A DNA stretch of 37,493 nucleotides from an uncultured Prevotellaceae bacterium (GTDB taxonomy: Bacteria; Bacteroidota; Bacteroidia; Bacteroidales; Bacteroidaceae), in the NCBI GenBank assembly GCA_902771785.1, contig CACXYH010000018.1, forward strand, positions 1-37,493. Reading direction: 5' to 3'. Within the stretch, counting starts at the first letter, position 1; every line of letters starts with the position of its first letter. Position numbers and translations under genes: made by a program. Below the pieces are notes generated by a model, which worked only from the letters and a program-made list of their open reading frames with translations, was not told the origin of the DNA and made no database searches. Below are positions 19,595 to 28,484 of the stretch, in pieces.

Positions 19595-21388
19595 ATGAAG
19601 ATGAGATATAATATATATAGAAAGGTGTTAGGGCTTGCAGTAGCAGCCCTCACCTTCGTGGCTTGCTCTGACACATGGGACGAGCATTACGAGGGCACGA
19701 TTTCCGGCGCTCACGAAGGTTCTATCTGGCAGGCCATCAAGAATAATGGAAACCTGAGCAACTTTGCCAGCGTGATGGAGGCCACCGGCTACGACAAGTC
19801 GTTGGCCAGCAGCCAGGTGTTCACCGTGTTTGCTCCCACCAACGACCAGTTCTCGGCTGCTGAAGCCAAAGCGCTGATTGATGAGTTCAACAGACAGAAG
19901 GGCAAAGTGAGCGATGAAGACAATTCCGTGGTGAAGGAGTTCGTGCAGAACCACATTGCACTCTATAACTACTCGGTAGCTGATACCTACAACGATACCA
20001 TCGTGCTGATGAACGGTAAGTATGCCAACCTTCGCAATGACGGTATCGGCGAGAGCAGCTTCCTGCCCGGCAATGTCAATCAGCTCTACAACAACGGACT
20101 GCTTTTCGTGATTGACAAGAAGATTGAGTACTTCCCCAACATCTTCGAGTATTTCCGCATGGATTCCGACCTCGACAGCATTCGCAACTTCCTTTACAGT
20201 GGCGACCTGCTCAATAGCGACCGTGCTACTCCGCTTTTCTACAAGAAGACGTTCCTGCCCGAGAGAAGTGTTGCCGGAGGTATCGAAAATGGTAGAACCG
20301 TCTACCTCGACTCCGTGTTCAGACAGGAAAACTCGCTGTTCGGTAGACTGGGCCGCCTGAGTACTGAGGACAGTCTTTACTGGATGGTTGCTCCCTCGAA
20401 TGCCGTCTGGAAGCAGTTGGTCGAAGAGTACGCCCAGTACTTCAACTACGAGGACAACGTTGACCGCCTGCTGACCGTGGGTAATCGCGACTCGCTCACC
20501 TATTCAAACACCCGTCTGGCTATTGTCAACGGCACGGTGTTCAGTCGCTCCTACAATCCCGACGAGGCATTGCAAGACTCAGCCCTGTCTACTGCGGCTG
20601 CCCTGTCCTATTCCAACCGTCGTTGGATGTGGGGTTCCGACACGCTTTCCTACTATCAGTACTACAACCCGCTGGAGCCTGGTGGTGTGATGTATAACAC
20701 CGAAGACCATGAGTGCAGCAACGGTAAGGTGATGAAAGTCATGGATCCTGCCGACTGGAACTTCGACAAGAGCCAGACGTTCTGCCAGCAGATTGTCGTC
20801 GAGGCCGAGGACCGTAGCAGCATTCAGGACATGACCAAGACCCTTGATGCCCGTAAGGATACCATCTACTCGCTGACCACGGAGAATATCAACGTCAACA
20901 GCGACAGTAAGTACTATGGAAAAGTCTCTGGCAACACCTTTGTCGAGTTCTCGCCTGTTGTGGCTACTATCAACAATACGGTTACCTTCAACATCGAGAA
21001 TGTGCTCTCGAACATGGGCTACGACATCTATGTGGTGACGGCTCCCGCCCTTGCCGCCGATAGCAATGCTACCGACGTGCAGCGTCTGCCCACCATTCTT
21101 CGTGCTACGCTCAACTACCACACGCAAGACGGTAAGTTGAAGTCTGACCGCGTTGTGTCGTCAGTGAAGACCGACGATGCTTCCAAGGGCTATTATCCAG
21201 ACTCTGTCAACTACGTGAAATTGGCTGAGAACTACAAGTTCCCTGTCTCCAATTATGGCCTATACGAGGAGAAGTCGCAGATAAGCCTGTCGATAGAAAC
21301 CCAGGTGACGAACAGTCAGCAGCGCAACAAGCTGTACACGCGTACCATGCGCATCGACTGTATCATTCTGAAGCCTCACGAGGAGTAA
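19595..21388 (+). CDS. FAS1-domain lipoprotein, second of the tandem pair
   Basis: The ATG at 19595 is taken as the start; a TTG at 19589 and an ATG at 19601 are in frame. The product has 597 residues with lipobox TFVAC (Cys24). The first FAS1 unit lies at about 40-170 (VFTVFAPTNDQFSAAEAK, then GLLFVIDKKIEYFPN). The second is at about 185-330 (YWMVAPSNAVWKQL). The C-terminal 220 residues are beta-rich and end RTMRIDCIILKPHEE. The plan (lipobox, two FAS1 units, beta domain) is that of the gene before it, so the two may be an old tandem duplication that has diverged. It stands directly before the second SusC. The short leader holds two copies of ATTGACAAT 16 bp apart, of unknown meaning. Confidence 0.75.
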   Translation: MKMRYNIYRKVLGLAVAALTFVACSDTWDEHYEGTISGAHEGSIWQAIKNNGNLSNFASVMEATGYDKSLASSQVFTVFAPTNDQFSAAEAKALIDEFNRQKGKVSDEDNSVVKEFVQNHIALYNYSVADTYNDTIVLMNGKYANLRNDGIGESSFLPGNVNQLYNNGLLFVIDKKIEYFPNIFEYFRMDSDLDSIRNFLYSGDLLNSDRATPLFYKKTFLPERSVAGGIENGRTVYLDSVFRQENSLFGRLGRLSTEDSLYWMVAPSNAVWKQLVEEYAQYFNYEDNVDRLLTVGNRDSLTYSNTRLAIVNGTVFSRSYNPDEALQDSALSTAAALSYSNRRWMWGSDTLSYYQYYNPLEPGGVMYNTEDHECSNGKVMKVMDPADWNFDKSQTFCQQIVVEAEDRSSIQDMTKTLDARKDTIYSLTTENINVNSDSKYYGKVSGNTFVEFSPVVATINNTVTFNIENVLSNMGYDIYVVTAPALAADSNATDVQRLPTILRATLNYHTQDGKLKSDRVVSSVKTDDASKGYYPDSVNYVKLAENYKFPVSNYGLYEEKSQISLSIETQVTNSQQRNKLYTRTMRIDCIILKPHEE

Positions 21389-21435
21389 ATGTGAATTTCT
21401 AAGCAAGAATGTTGAACAACGAATACACAAAGTAT

Positions 21436-24400
21436 ATGAAACAATATATCTTATTTGGACTAACACTGCTGATGGCCTTCCCACTGAGCGTACATGCCCA
21501 AGACGAAGACGTGTACGAAGAAGAAGAGGTTGTGGTAAAACGCACGTTTACACCGAAGCAGAAGAAGTATCCTACACGTACTATCAAGGGCTCAGTCATC
21601 GATGCAGCAACGAAGAAGCCGGTAGGCGGTGCCATCGTGCGCGCTGCCGAGATTGACGGCTACAGTGTGCTGACCGATGAAGACGGAACCTACACGCTGA
21701 AGTTGCCCACCTTCGCAACGGCCATCATCGTGAACACCACCGACTACAACCTGGTGCGCATGGGTCTGGTGAAGGGCGAGCAGCAGCAGACTGTCAGCCT
21801 CTATTCCACCAACTTCAAGCCTGAGTACGAGCTGCAGACCAACATGCGTGGCGACTACAAGGCCAACGATTTCAAGTACACGCCATCTATCAATATCAAG
21901 GACGAGATTCAGAACCAGCTGGGCGGACAGGTCTATACCGTCACCCGCAATGGTACTCCCGGCGTGGGTAGCGTCATGTTCATGCAGGGTCTGAACTCGC
22001 TGAACGTCAATGCCCAGCCGCTGATTGTCATCGACGGCGTCATCATCGAACAGCAGTACAACCGTACCTCGCTGCACGATGGTATGTACAACGACATCCT
22101 TTCAAACATCAATCCTGCCGATATTGAGAAGGTCACGGTGCTTCACAATGGTACGGCTCTCTATGGAGCCAAGGGCGGCAATGGCGTCATCCTGATTGAC
22201 ACCCGTCGCAATAAGTCGATGGCCACCCGCATTACTGCCAACATCTCGGCCGGCGTGGTGCTCGAGCCTCATTACATTTCGATGCTGGGTGCCGAGGACT
22301 ATCGCAGCTATGCCTCTGAGTTGTTGAAGACCACCAACACCACCAACCGCACCTTCAAGTTCCTCAATGAGGACCCCAACTACTACTATTACATGCAGTA
22401 CCACCAGAATACCGACTGGAAAGAGTATGTCTATCATACGGCCATGACCCAGAACTACGGTATCAACGTGGAGGGCGGTGACGAGGTGGCCAACTACAAC
22501 CTCTCCATCGGCTACGCATCGGCACAGAGCACGCTGCGCAACAACGACCTCGACCGTCTGAACGTACGCTTCAATACCGACATCTCGCTGTCGCGCAAGC
22601 TCGACGTTCGCTTCGATGCCTCGTTTGCCAACCAGACGCGCAACCTGCGCAACGACGGTGCTCCCGAGGGCTACGACGAAGGCACGCCTTCGGCTCCCAG
22701 CTTCCTGGCATACGTGAAGAGCCCCTTCCTGAGTCCTTATAGCTACGGACGCGGCCGTCTGTCAGACTCCCGCTACGACATCGAGCATGAGTCGTACCTG
22801 AGCGAGGCTCTGGCCAACTACAGCGGCTACAACTGGCGTCTGGGTAACCCCGCAGCCATTCTGGAATACTCGGATGCTGAGAACAAGAACCACTTCGAGA
22901 ACTCCATGCTCAACCTGACCATCACGCCGAAGTACAACATCAATGCCCACCTTTCGTTGAGCGAGCACTTCAGCTATAATTTGGTGAACACCAACGAGGA
23001 GTTCTACATCCCGATGAACGGTACGCCGAACTTCTTCGTGGCCAGCATTGGCGATGAGCGTCAGAACGAGCGCCGTTCGCTCGCTTCGAAGCAGAACTCG
23101 GTGATGAGCGACACCCGTCTCGACTGGCACAACCGTTTCAATGCCCATTATCTGCATGCCTTCGGCGGTGCCCGCATCCTGTGGGAGAGCTTCACCTCTA
23201 ATAATATCGTGGGCTACAACACCGGTAGCGACAAGAAGCCGCAGCTCAACAACACCACCGACCGTAAGGACATCGGTATCTCTGAAGACTGGAACGCCCT
23301 TGCCTGCTACGCTCAGGCAGAGTACAACTACAAGAGCCGCTACTATCTGCAGGCCAATGTGACCGTCGAGGGCAACTCGCGCTTCGGCGAGGATGCCGGC
23401 TTCAAACTGTTCGACGCCCCCTGGGGTCTGTTCGGCGGTGTGCAGGCAGCGTGGGTCATGAGCAATGAGCCTTGGCTGGCTAACGTCAAGGGCATCGACT
23501 ACCTGAAGCTTACTGCCGGCTACGACATCAGCGGTAACGACGACATCGACTACTATGCTTCGCGCAGCTACTTCAGCCAGCATCAGTTCCTCCGTGCCGT
23601 CAACGGTATTACCTTCGGCGGTATTGGTAACAACGAGATTCAGTGGGAGACCACCCGTCGCTTCAACGCCGGTCTCGAGTCGAGTTTCATTAACAATCGC
23701 CTGTACCTGAGCCTGAACTACTTCCGCTCTACCACCGACAACCTGCTCACCCGTCAGTCCATTGGCTTCCTTTCCGGCATCGCCGAGAACTGGTCGAACG
23801 GCGGCAAGCTGCAGAACGAGGGCTTCAACGTGGCCTTCAATGCCAAGGTGCTCGCCCTGAAAGACTGGCAGTGGCAGTTAGGCGCCAGCGTTGGTCACTA
23901 CAAGAACAAGATTGTAGAGCTGGCCGACAACAACGCCATCGTCGACACTGAGGTCTATGGAGCCGTCATCCGCACGCAGGTAGGCCAGCCCGCCAACATG
24001 TTCTATGGCTACAAGGCCCTCGGCGTGTTCGGCACAACAGGCGAGGCTCAGCAGGCCGGCACCTCCGACCCGAAGGGACTCTACTTCATTGGCGATAACG
24101 GTATCGACCACAACTACTTCGAGGCAGGCGACGTTCACTTTGCCGACCTGAACGGCGACGGCATGATTACCGATGCCGACCGCACCATCATCGGCGACCC
24201 GAACCCCGACATCTATGGTAACATCTTCACCACACTGGCTTGGAAGCGCCTGAAGCTCGACGTACGCTTCAACTATTCACTGGGCAACGACGTCTACAAC
24301 TACATGCGCTCGCAGCTCGAGGGTGGCAGCCGCTTCATGAACCAGACCACGGCCATGCAGCGCCGCTGGCAGGCAGAAGGTCAGCAGACCGACATGCCTC

Positions 24401-24693
24401 GCATCACCTTCCAGGATCCCATGGGCAACTCGCGCTTCAGCACCCGCTGGATTGAGGACGGCTCTTACCTGCGCCTGAAGTCAGTCACCCTGTCTTACGA
24501 CCTCCCCATGAAGTCGGAGTACATCCAGGGAATGCAGTTCTGGCTGCAGGGCAACAATCTGCTCACGTTCACGAAGTATCTGGGCAGCGACCCCGAGTTC
24601 ACCATGACCTCCAGCGTCATTGGCCAGGGCATCGACCTTGGACGTCTGCCGCTGAGCCGTTCGATTGTTGCCGGCGTGAAGATCAACCTCTAA
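21436..24693 (+). CDS. SusC/RagA-family TonB-dependent outer-membrane transporter (second pair)
   Basis: The start at 21436 gives a clean signal peptide (MKQYILFGLTLLMA to HAQ); the frame also opens at 21409. The product has 1085 residues. After the signal there is a 30-residue charged stretch, DEDVYEEEEVVVKR and then a basic run, before the carboxypeptidase-regulatory-like domain (IKGSVIDAATKKPVGGAIV). SusC relatives normally go straight into that domain. The plug carries MQGLNSLNVNAQPLIVIDG and the signature VTVLHNGTALYGAKGGNGV, then the barrel, ending KINL. It should import a glycan fragment with the following SusD. Low similarity to the first SusC suggests the two pairs handle different ligands or sizes. 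Confidence 0.95.
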   Translation: MKQYILFGLTLLMAFPLSVHAQDEDVYEEEEVVVKRTFTPKQKKYPTRTIKGSVIDAATKKPVGGAIVRAAEIDGYSVLTDEDGTYTLKLPTFATAIIVNTTDYNLVRMGLVKGEQQQTVSLYSTNFKPEYELQTNMRGDYKANDFKYTPSINIKDEIQNQLGGQVYTVTRNGTPGVGSVMFMQGLNSLNVNAQPLIVIDGVIIEQQYNRTSLHDGMYNDILSNINPADIEKVTVLHNGTALYGAKGGNGVILIDTRRNKSMATRITANISAGVVLEPHYISMLGAEDYRSYASELLKTTNTTNRTFKFLNEDPNYYYYMQYHQNTDWKEYVYHTAMTQNYGINVEGGDEVANYNLSIGYASAQSTLRNNDLDRLNVRFNTDISLSRKLDVRFDASFANQTRNLRNDGAPEGYDEGTPSAPSFLAYVKSPFLSPYSYGRGRLSDSRYDIEHESYLSEALANYSGYNWRLGNPAAILEYSDAENKNHFENSMLNLTITPKYNINAHLSLSEHFSYNLVNTNEEFYIPMNGTPNFFVASIGDERQNERRSLASKQNSVMSDTRLDWHNRFNAHYLHAFGGARILWESFTSNNIVGYNTGSDKKPQLNNTTDRKDIGISEDWNALACYAQAEYNYKSRYYLQANVTVEGNSRFGEDAGFKLFDAPWGLFGGVQAAWVMSNEPWLANVKGIDYLKLTAGYDISGNDDIDYYASRSYFSQHQFLRAVNGITFGGIGNNEIQWETTRRFNAGLESSFINNRLYLSLNYFRSTTDNLLTRQSIGFLSGIAENWSNGGKLQNEGFNVAFNAKVLALKDWQWQLGASVGHYKNKIVELADNNAIVDTEVYGAVIRTQVGQPANMFYGYKALGVFGTTGEAQQAGTSDPKGLYFIGDNGIDHNYFEAGDVHFADLNGDGMITDADRTIIGDPNPDIYGNIFTTLAWKRLKLDVRFNYSLGNDVYNYMRSQLEGGSRFMNQTTAMQRRWQAEGQQTDMPRITFQDPMGNSRFSTRWIEDGSYLRLKSVTLSYDLPMKSEYIQGMQFWLQGNNLLTFTKYLGSDPEFTMTSSVIGQGIDLGRLPLSRSIVAGVKINL

Positions 24694-24741
24694 GTGAAAA
24701 TTGAAGAATTAAAGAATTACAAAGCATAAGACTTTACAGTT

Positions 24742-26595
24742 ATGAAACGATTAAGTATTTTAATATGTTCATTGTTCAGCGTTTTGATTTTCACTACGTC
24801 GTGTAGCGATTTCTTCGAGCAGGAATCAAAAGAGGTCATCTACTCTGACAAGGACCATCTGTATAGTGCCGTCGATACCGTCTTCTCTGTAGTTGGCATT
24901 CTCGACAAGCTGCAGGCCATTGCCGACCGCACCAACCTTCTGGGCGAGGTGCGTGCCGACCTGGTCGACATTACCGATGTCACCCCTTCCGACCTGCGCG
25001 ACCTGGCACAGTTCAACGTCGGCGACGACAACATCTACAACCGTCCGTTCGACTATTATGCCATCATTAACAACTGCAACTACTTCATTGCTCATGTTGA
25101 TACGGCTATGAAGAACAACCGCGACCAGTACATCTTCATGAAGGAGTGGGCCGCCGTCAAGGGCATTCGCGCCTGGACCTACCTGCAGCTGGTGCTCAAC
25201 TACGGCCGTGTTCCGTTCGTCACCGAGCCGGTGCTCACCAAGGAAGATGCCGACAAGCCCTATCCGCAGTATACCATCGACCAGGTGTGCGACTACTTCA
25301 TCAACGACCTTGCCACCATTCCCGAGCGCTACAACACCGAGTATCCCGGTCTGGGCAACCTCAGTAGCGCCAATATTCCGTCGCGTCTGCTCTTCTTCCC
25401 GCTGAGCATTCTGCGTGGTGAGCTCTATCTGTGGAAGGCCACGATGACCGGCGACAAGGAGTCCTATCGTCAGGCAGCGCTCAACTACTACAAGTACATC
25501 AACGAGCGCAACGGCATCAACTCGGCTTATCCTATCGGTGCCTCGTTCATTGGGTGGGTTCCTGGAAATGCCAACTGGAACAGTACCATCGGCATTGACA
25601 TGGACAACGGGAGCGAGAGCGTCAGCGCCGATGCTGAGCTCATCTCGATGATAGCCATCTCGCCTGAATACGACTCCGTGCCCAACCCGCACTTCAACCG
25701 CCTGCGCTACCTCTACAACTCGCGCGAGGACAATAAGTACAAGGTGAGCCTGGAGCCTTCAGTAGGCCTGATTGAGCTCTCTGCTTCACAGCCCAACTGC
25801 TGCATCGACCCCAACGGACTCACCTGGAAGTATTCGCCTGCCGGTCTTTCTGAGCATATGTCGGGCGATCTCCGTCTGTCAGAAAACTGGAGCATTGGCC
25901 ACACCATCGACCGCGATACGCGTGAGCTCATCGAAACGCAGACCATCCGCAAGTTCCGTTCGCGCAATATCCACGTCTATCGTCGCACCATGCTCTACCT
26001 GCGCATGGCCGAGGCCCTCAACATGGCCGGCTATCCGCGCATGGCCTTCCTCATTCTGTCTAACGGTATCAACAACAACGTCATTCAGAACGAGGTCATG
26101 CCTTACTATCCCACTGTGAGCGACTCTCTCTATCTGGCCAGGTTCGACTTCGCCAACAACCGTTACGGCATTGTTACTGCCAACGATATGGCCAGCCTTG
26201 GCGGCGGTCGCGGCATCAACTTACCTGAAGACCACAACACCATAGGCATCCACACCCGTGGCTCGGGCTGGACTCCCTATAACGAGTACTATCAGTTTAC
26301 CGACTCTGTCTTGGTCGACAGCGTGAACGTAGCCGTTCCTTTGGCCACTCAGCAGGCTTATGTCGACAGCCTCATCATCAACGAGTCGGCCCTTGAGTTT
26401 GCCTTCGAGGGCACACGCTACTACGACATGATGCGCTTTGCCAAGCGCCAGCCCAACCCCGGTGCTGCCATGCAGCAGCTGGTGTTCGGCCGCAAGGGCG
26501 AGGCCAATCGCGACATGATGTCCACCGAAATCAAGCGCCCGCTCACCGACGAGCGCAACTGGTTCCTCACGTGGAAGGGCAAGGTAGGCTTCTGA
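24742..26595 (+). CDS. SusD/RagB-family surface glycan-binding lipoprotein (second pair)
   Basis: This 617-residue SusD homologue has a signal peptide and lipobox FTTSC (Cys21) followed by SDFFEQESKE. The N-terminal helical half includes EWAAVKGIRAWTYLQLVLNY and GRVPFVTEPV, the standard SusD motif region. The C-terminal end has INESALEFAFEGTRYYDMMR, which is the conserved SusD ending. It is the last gene of the operon. Its TGA stop overlaps the first palindrome of a 22-bp tandem array that also supplies the terminator. Confidence 0.93.
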   Translation: MKRLSILICSLFSVLIFTTSCSDFFEQESKEVIYSDKDHLYSAVDTVFSVVGILDKLQAIADRTNLLGEVRADLVDITDVTPSDLRDLAQFNVGDDNIYNRPFDYYAIINNCNYFIAHVDTAMKNNRDQYIFMKEWAAVKGIRAWTYLQLVLNYGRVPFVTEPVLTKEDADKPYPQYTIDQVCDYFINDLATIPERYNTEYPGLGNLSSANIPSRLLFFPLSILRGELYLWKATMTGDKESYRQAALNYYKYINERNGINSAYPIGASFIGWVPGNANWNSTIGIDMDNGSESVSADAELISMIAISPEYDSVPNPHFNRLRYLYNSREDNKYKVSLEPSVGLIELSASQPNCCIDPNGLTWKYSPAGLSEHMSGDLRLSENWSIGHTIDRDTRELIETQTIRKFRSRNIHVYRRTMLYLRMAEALNMAGYPRMAFLILSNGINNNVIQNEVMPYYPTVSDSLYLARFDFANNRYGIVTANDMASLGGGRGINLPEDHNTIGIHTRGSGWTPYNEYYQFTDSVLVDSVNVAVPLATQQAYVDSLIINESALEFAFEGTRYYDMMRFAKRQPNPGAAMQQLVFGRKGEANRDMMSTEIKRPLTDERNWFLTWKGKVGF

Positions 26596-26685
26596 TAGCG
26601 CCACTTTCCTAATCGAAAAGCGGCACTTTGGCATGGTCAAAGTGCCGCTTTTTCATTGCTAAAGTGCATTTTTCCGCACTTTTTC
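26594..26685. repeat. Tandem array F: 22-bp units starting in the SusD stop codon
   Basis: Cores of 15 nt lie at 26594-26608, 26616-26630, 26638-26652 and 26660-26674, spaced exactly 22 bp. They share AAAG...CTTT-type inverted ends (AAAGCGGCACTTT, AAAGTGCCGCTTT) around a short centre. Sequence identity between units is lower than in the other arrays, but the period is exact. The second and third cores are also inverse copies of each other and make the terminator hairpin. Confidence 0.8.
26616..26655 (+). terminator. Terminator of the SusCD operon
   Basis: The 14-nt arms at 26616-26629 and 26639-26652 pair perfectly around a 9-nt loop and end in a T run. It lies 20 bp after the SusD stop. A weaker hairpin (AAAGTGC with GCACTTT, 26661-26682) follows. 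Confidence 0.9.
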
Positions 26686-26708
26686 TGGGCATCTTCCCCA
26701 TTTTTTAT

Positions 26709-26716
26709 TACCTTTG
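26709..26716 (+). promoter_or_regulatory. Bacteroidota -7 box for ribF
   Basis: TACCTTTG is an exact TAnnTTTG box. Its end is only 7 nt before the ATG at 26724, so the transcript should start at, or within a few bases of, the start codon and be nearly leaderless. Confidence 0.65.
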
Positions 26717-26723
26717 CGCCGCG

Positions 26724-27680
26724 ATGTCAGAATCATCACTCCATACCTCGTCGTTGCCTGCGGCAGCCACCATCGGCTTTTTCGATGGCGTGCATCGCGG
26801 TCATCAGTACCTCATCAGCCAGCTGTGCAGGGTGGCCGGTGAGCGCGGATTGCGCTCGCTCGTCGTCACCTTTGCCAATCATCCGCGCCAGATCGTCAGC
26901 ACCGATTGGCAGCCCCAGCTGCTCTCCACGCCCGAAGAAAAGCTGCAGCTGCTGCAGCAGACAGGCGTCGGGAGCGTCGAAGTGCTCACGTTCAATCGCC
27001 AGCTGGCATCGCTCTCTGCCCGCGAGTTCATGCAGCAGGTGCTGCTGCAGCAGCTGGGCGTACGCCTCTTGCTCATAGGCTACGACAACCGCTTCGGCCA
27101 CAATCGCGAGGAAGGCTTTGCCGACTACGTACGCCATGGCCGCGAACTGGGCATAGAGGTGGTGCAGGCGCAGCCCCTCATCGAGTCGGGCGTAGGCATC
27201 AGTTCGTCGCTGGTGCGCCGTCAGCTCAGCGAGGGCGACGTCGCAGCCGCTGCCCGTTGCCTGGGCCGCCCCTATCAACTCTCGGGCAACGTCGTGGGCG
27301 GCGAGCATATCGGTCGCCATTTAGGCTTCCCCACGGCCAATCTTCAGCCCGACCATGCGCAGAAGCTCGTGCCTGCCACCGGCGCCTATGCCGTTCGCGT
27401 GCGCCTTGCCGACGACTCCCGCGAGTGGCCGGCCATGATGAACATCGGCACCCGTCCCACCTTCGAGGGCAGTCATCAGACGCTCGAGGCCCATCTCTTC
27501 GGCTTCGAAGGCAATCTCTACGACCGCCGCATCACCGTCAGCTTCGAGGCCCGCCTGCGCGGAGAGCTGCGCTTTCCGTCGGCCGAAGCCCTGGCCGCTC
27601 AGCTGCGTCAGGATGCCCTGCAGGCGCAACAGCTGCTCCAGTCACCATCATCGTTCACCCTTACTTCAAACTCAGAATAG
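26724..27680 (+). CDS. ribF: Bifunctional riboflavin kinase / FAD synthetase
   Basis: This 318-residue protein, of normal RibF length, phosphorylates riboflavin to FMN and adenylates FMN to FAD in the cytoplasm. The N-terminal FAD-synthetase half has the nucleotidyl-transferase motif GFFDGVHRGHQ (about residues 18-28) and ISSSLVRRQL. The C-terminal riboflavin kinase half has GRHLGFPTANL, MNIGTRPTF and LYDRRITVSFEARLRGELRF. The ATG at 26724 is chosen because a promoter box ends 7 nt before it; the frame is open from 26628, but that stretch includes the operon terminator. The CPBP gene begins 5 bp after its stop. No FMN riboswitch is possible in so short a leader. Confidence 0.95.
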   Translation: MSESSLHTSSLPAAATIGFFDGVHRGHQYLISQLCRVAGERGLRSLVVTFANHPRQIVSTDWQPQLLSTPEEKLQLLQQTGVGSVEVLTFNRQLASLSAREFMQQVLLQQLGVRLLLIGYDNRFGHNREEGFADYVRHGRELGIEVVQAQPLIESGVGISSSLVRRQLSEGDVAAAARCLGRPYQLSGNVVGGEHIGRHLGFPTANLQPDHAQKLVPATGAYAVRVRLADDSREWPAMMNIGTRPTFEGSHQTLEAHLFGFEGNLYDRRITVSFEARLRGELRFPSAEALAAQLRQDALQAQQLLQSPSSFTLTSNSE

Positions 27681-27685
27681 CATCT

Positions 27686-28477
27686 ATGATAAGAGCCATT
27701 TTCTTCACCGTAGCCTTTCTCGCCCTGCAGCTCATCACGGGCGGTGTTGTCACCTTTGCCGTCAGCTATCTGCGCGGCCGTGGCGCTGACGTGTCGCTGG
27801 GCCTCCAGCTGCTGCTCTCCACGTCGTTGTCGAGCCTTGTCACCATCGCCCTCTTTCTCTGGCTGAAGTGGAGCAGCGTTTCGCGCCAGTATCTCCTGTC
27901 GCGTCCCTGGGCCGTCTTGTGCTGGTCGGTCGTTGCCTCGCTGGGCACCATCCTGCCCTCGTTGCTGTTGCAGGAGCTCATGCCCCCGTTGCCCGAGTGG
28001 TGGCAGCAGCTGGTCGACGAGAGCGAACGGCAGATGACCGAGCTTATGAACATGCGCGGCGGCTACTTCCTCATCGCGATGCTCGTGCCCCTGGCCGAAG
28101 AGGTCGTGTTTCGTGGCGCCATCCTTCGTGCCCTGTTGCAGCTGCCCCACAACCGGTGGCTCATGATAGCCCTCTCGGCATTGCTCTTTGCCCTGGCCCA
28201 TGGCAATCCCGCCCAGATGCCCCATGCCTTCCTCGTGGGCCTGCTGCTGGGTTGGCTCTATGCGCGAACGGGTAGCATCTTGCCCGGCCTTGCGTTCCAT
28301 TGGACCAACAACACCGTTGCCTATTTCCTGTCAAAGCTCTATCCCGACCCCAATATCGAGCTTTCCGATGTGCTGGGCCACAGCCCGCGAGCCGTCGTCA
28401 TGGCCGTCGTCTTCTCGCTTTTCATCCTGTTGCCTGCCCTCTATCAGCTGCATTTGCGCATGCGCCGTAGCGCATAA
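27686..28477 (+). CDS. CPBP-family intramembrane metalloprotease
   Basis: This 263-residue polytopic membrane protein carries the three CPBP (Abi / Rce1-like) motifs in order: EEVVFR at 138-143, FALAH at 168-172 and HWTNN at 205-209. These hold the glutamates and histidines of the catalytic site. Several hydrophobic segments surround them. The ATG at 27686 is 5 bp after the ribF stop, so it is co-transcribed with ribF. The same frame is open far upstream, through ribF, but that part is a shadow. CPBP proteins process prenylated or peptide substrates or act in bacteriocin immunity; which applies here cannot be told. Confidence 0.9.
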   Translation: MIRAIFFTVAFLALQLITGGVVTFAVSYLRGRGADVSLGLQLLLSTSLSSLVTIALFLWLKWSSVSRQYLLSRPWAVLCWSVVASLGTILPSLLLQELMPPLPEWWQQLVDESERQMTELMNMRGGYFLIAMLVPLAEEVVFRGAILRALLQLPHNRWLMIALSALLFALAHGNPAQMPHAFLVGLLLGWLYARTGSILPGLAFHWTNNTVAYFLSKLYPDPNIELSDVLGHSPRAVVMAVVFSLFILLPALYQLHLRMRRSA

Positions 28478-28484
28478 GTACAGC

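Noticed and set aside
26595-26723. FMN riboswitch before ribF
   Set aside because: The promoter box ends 7 nt before the ATG, so there is no leader to hold one, and the stretch upstream is a terminator and 22-bp array.
26906-27685. Upstream extension of the CPBP protease frame, giving a 523-residue protein
   Set aside because: The extension overlaps ribF in another frame and is a low-complexity Arg/Ala-rich shadow. The hydrophobic protein starts cleanly at 27686, 5 bp after the ribF stop.
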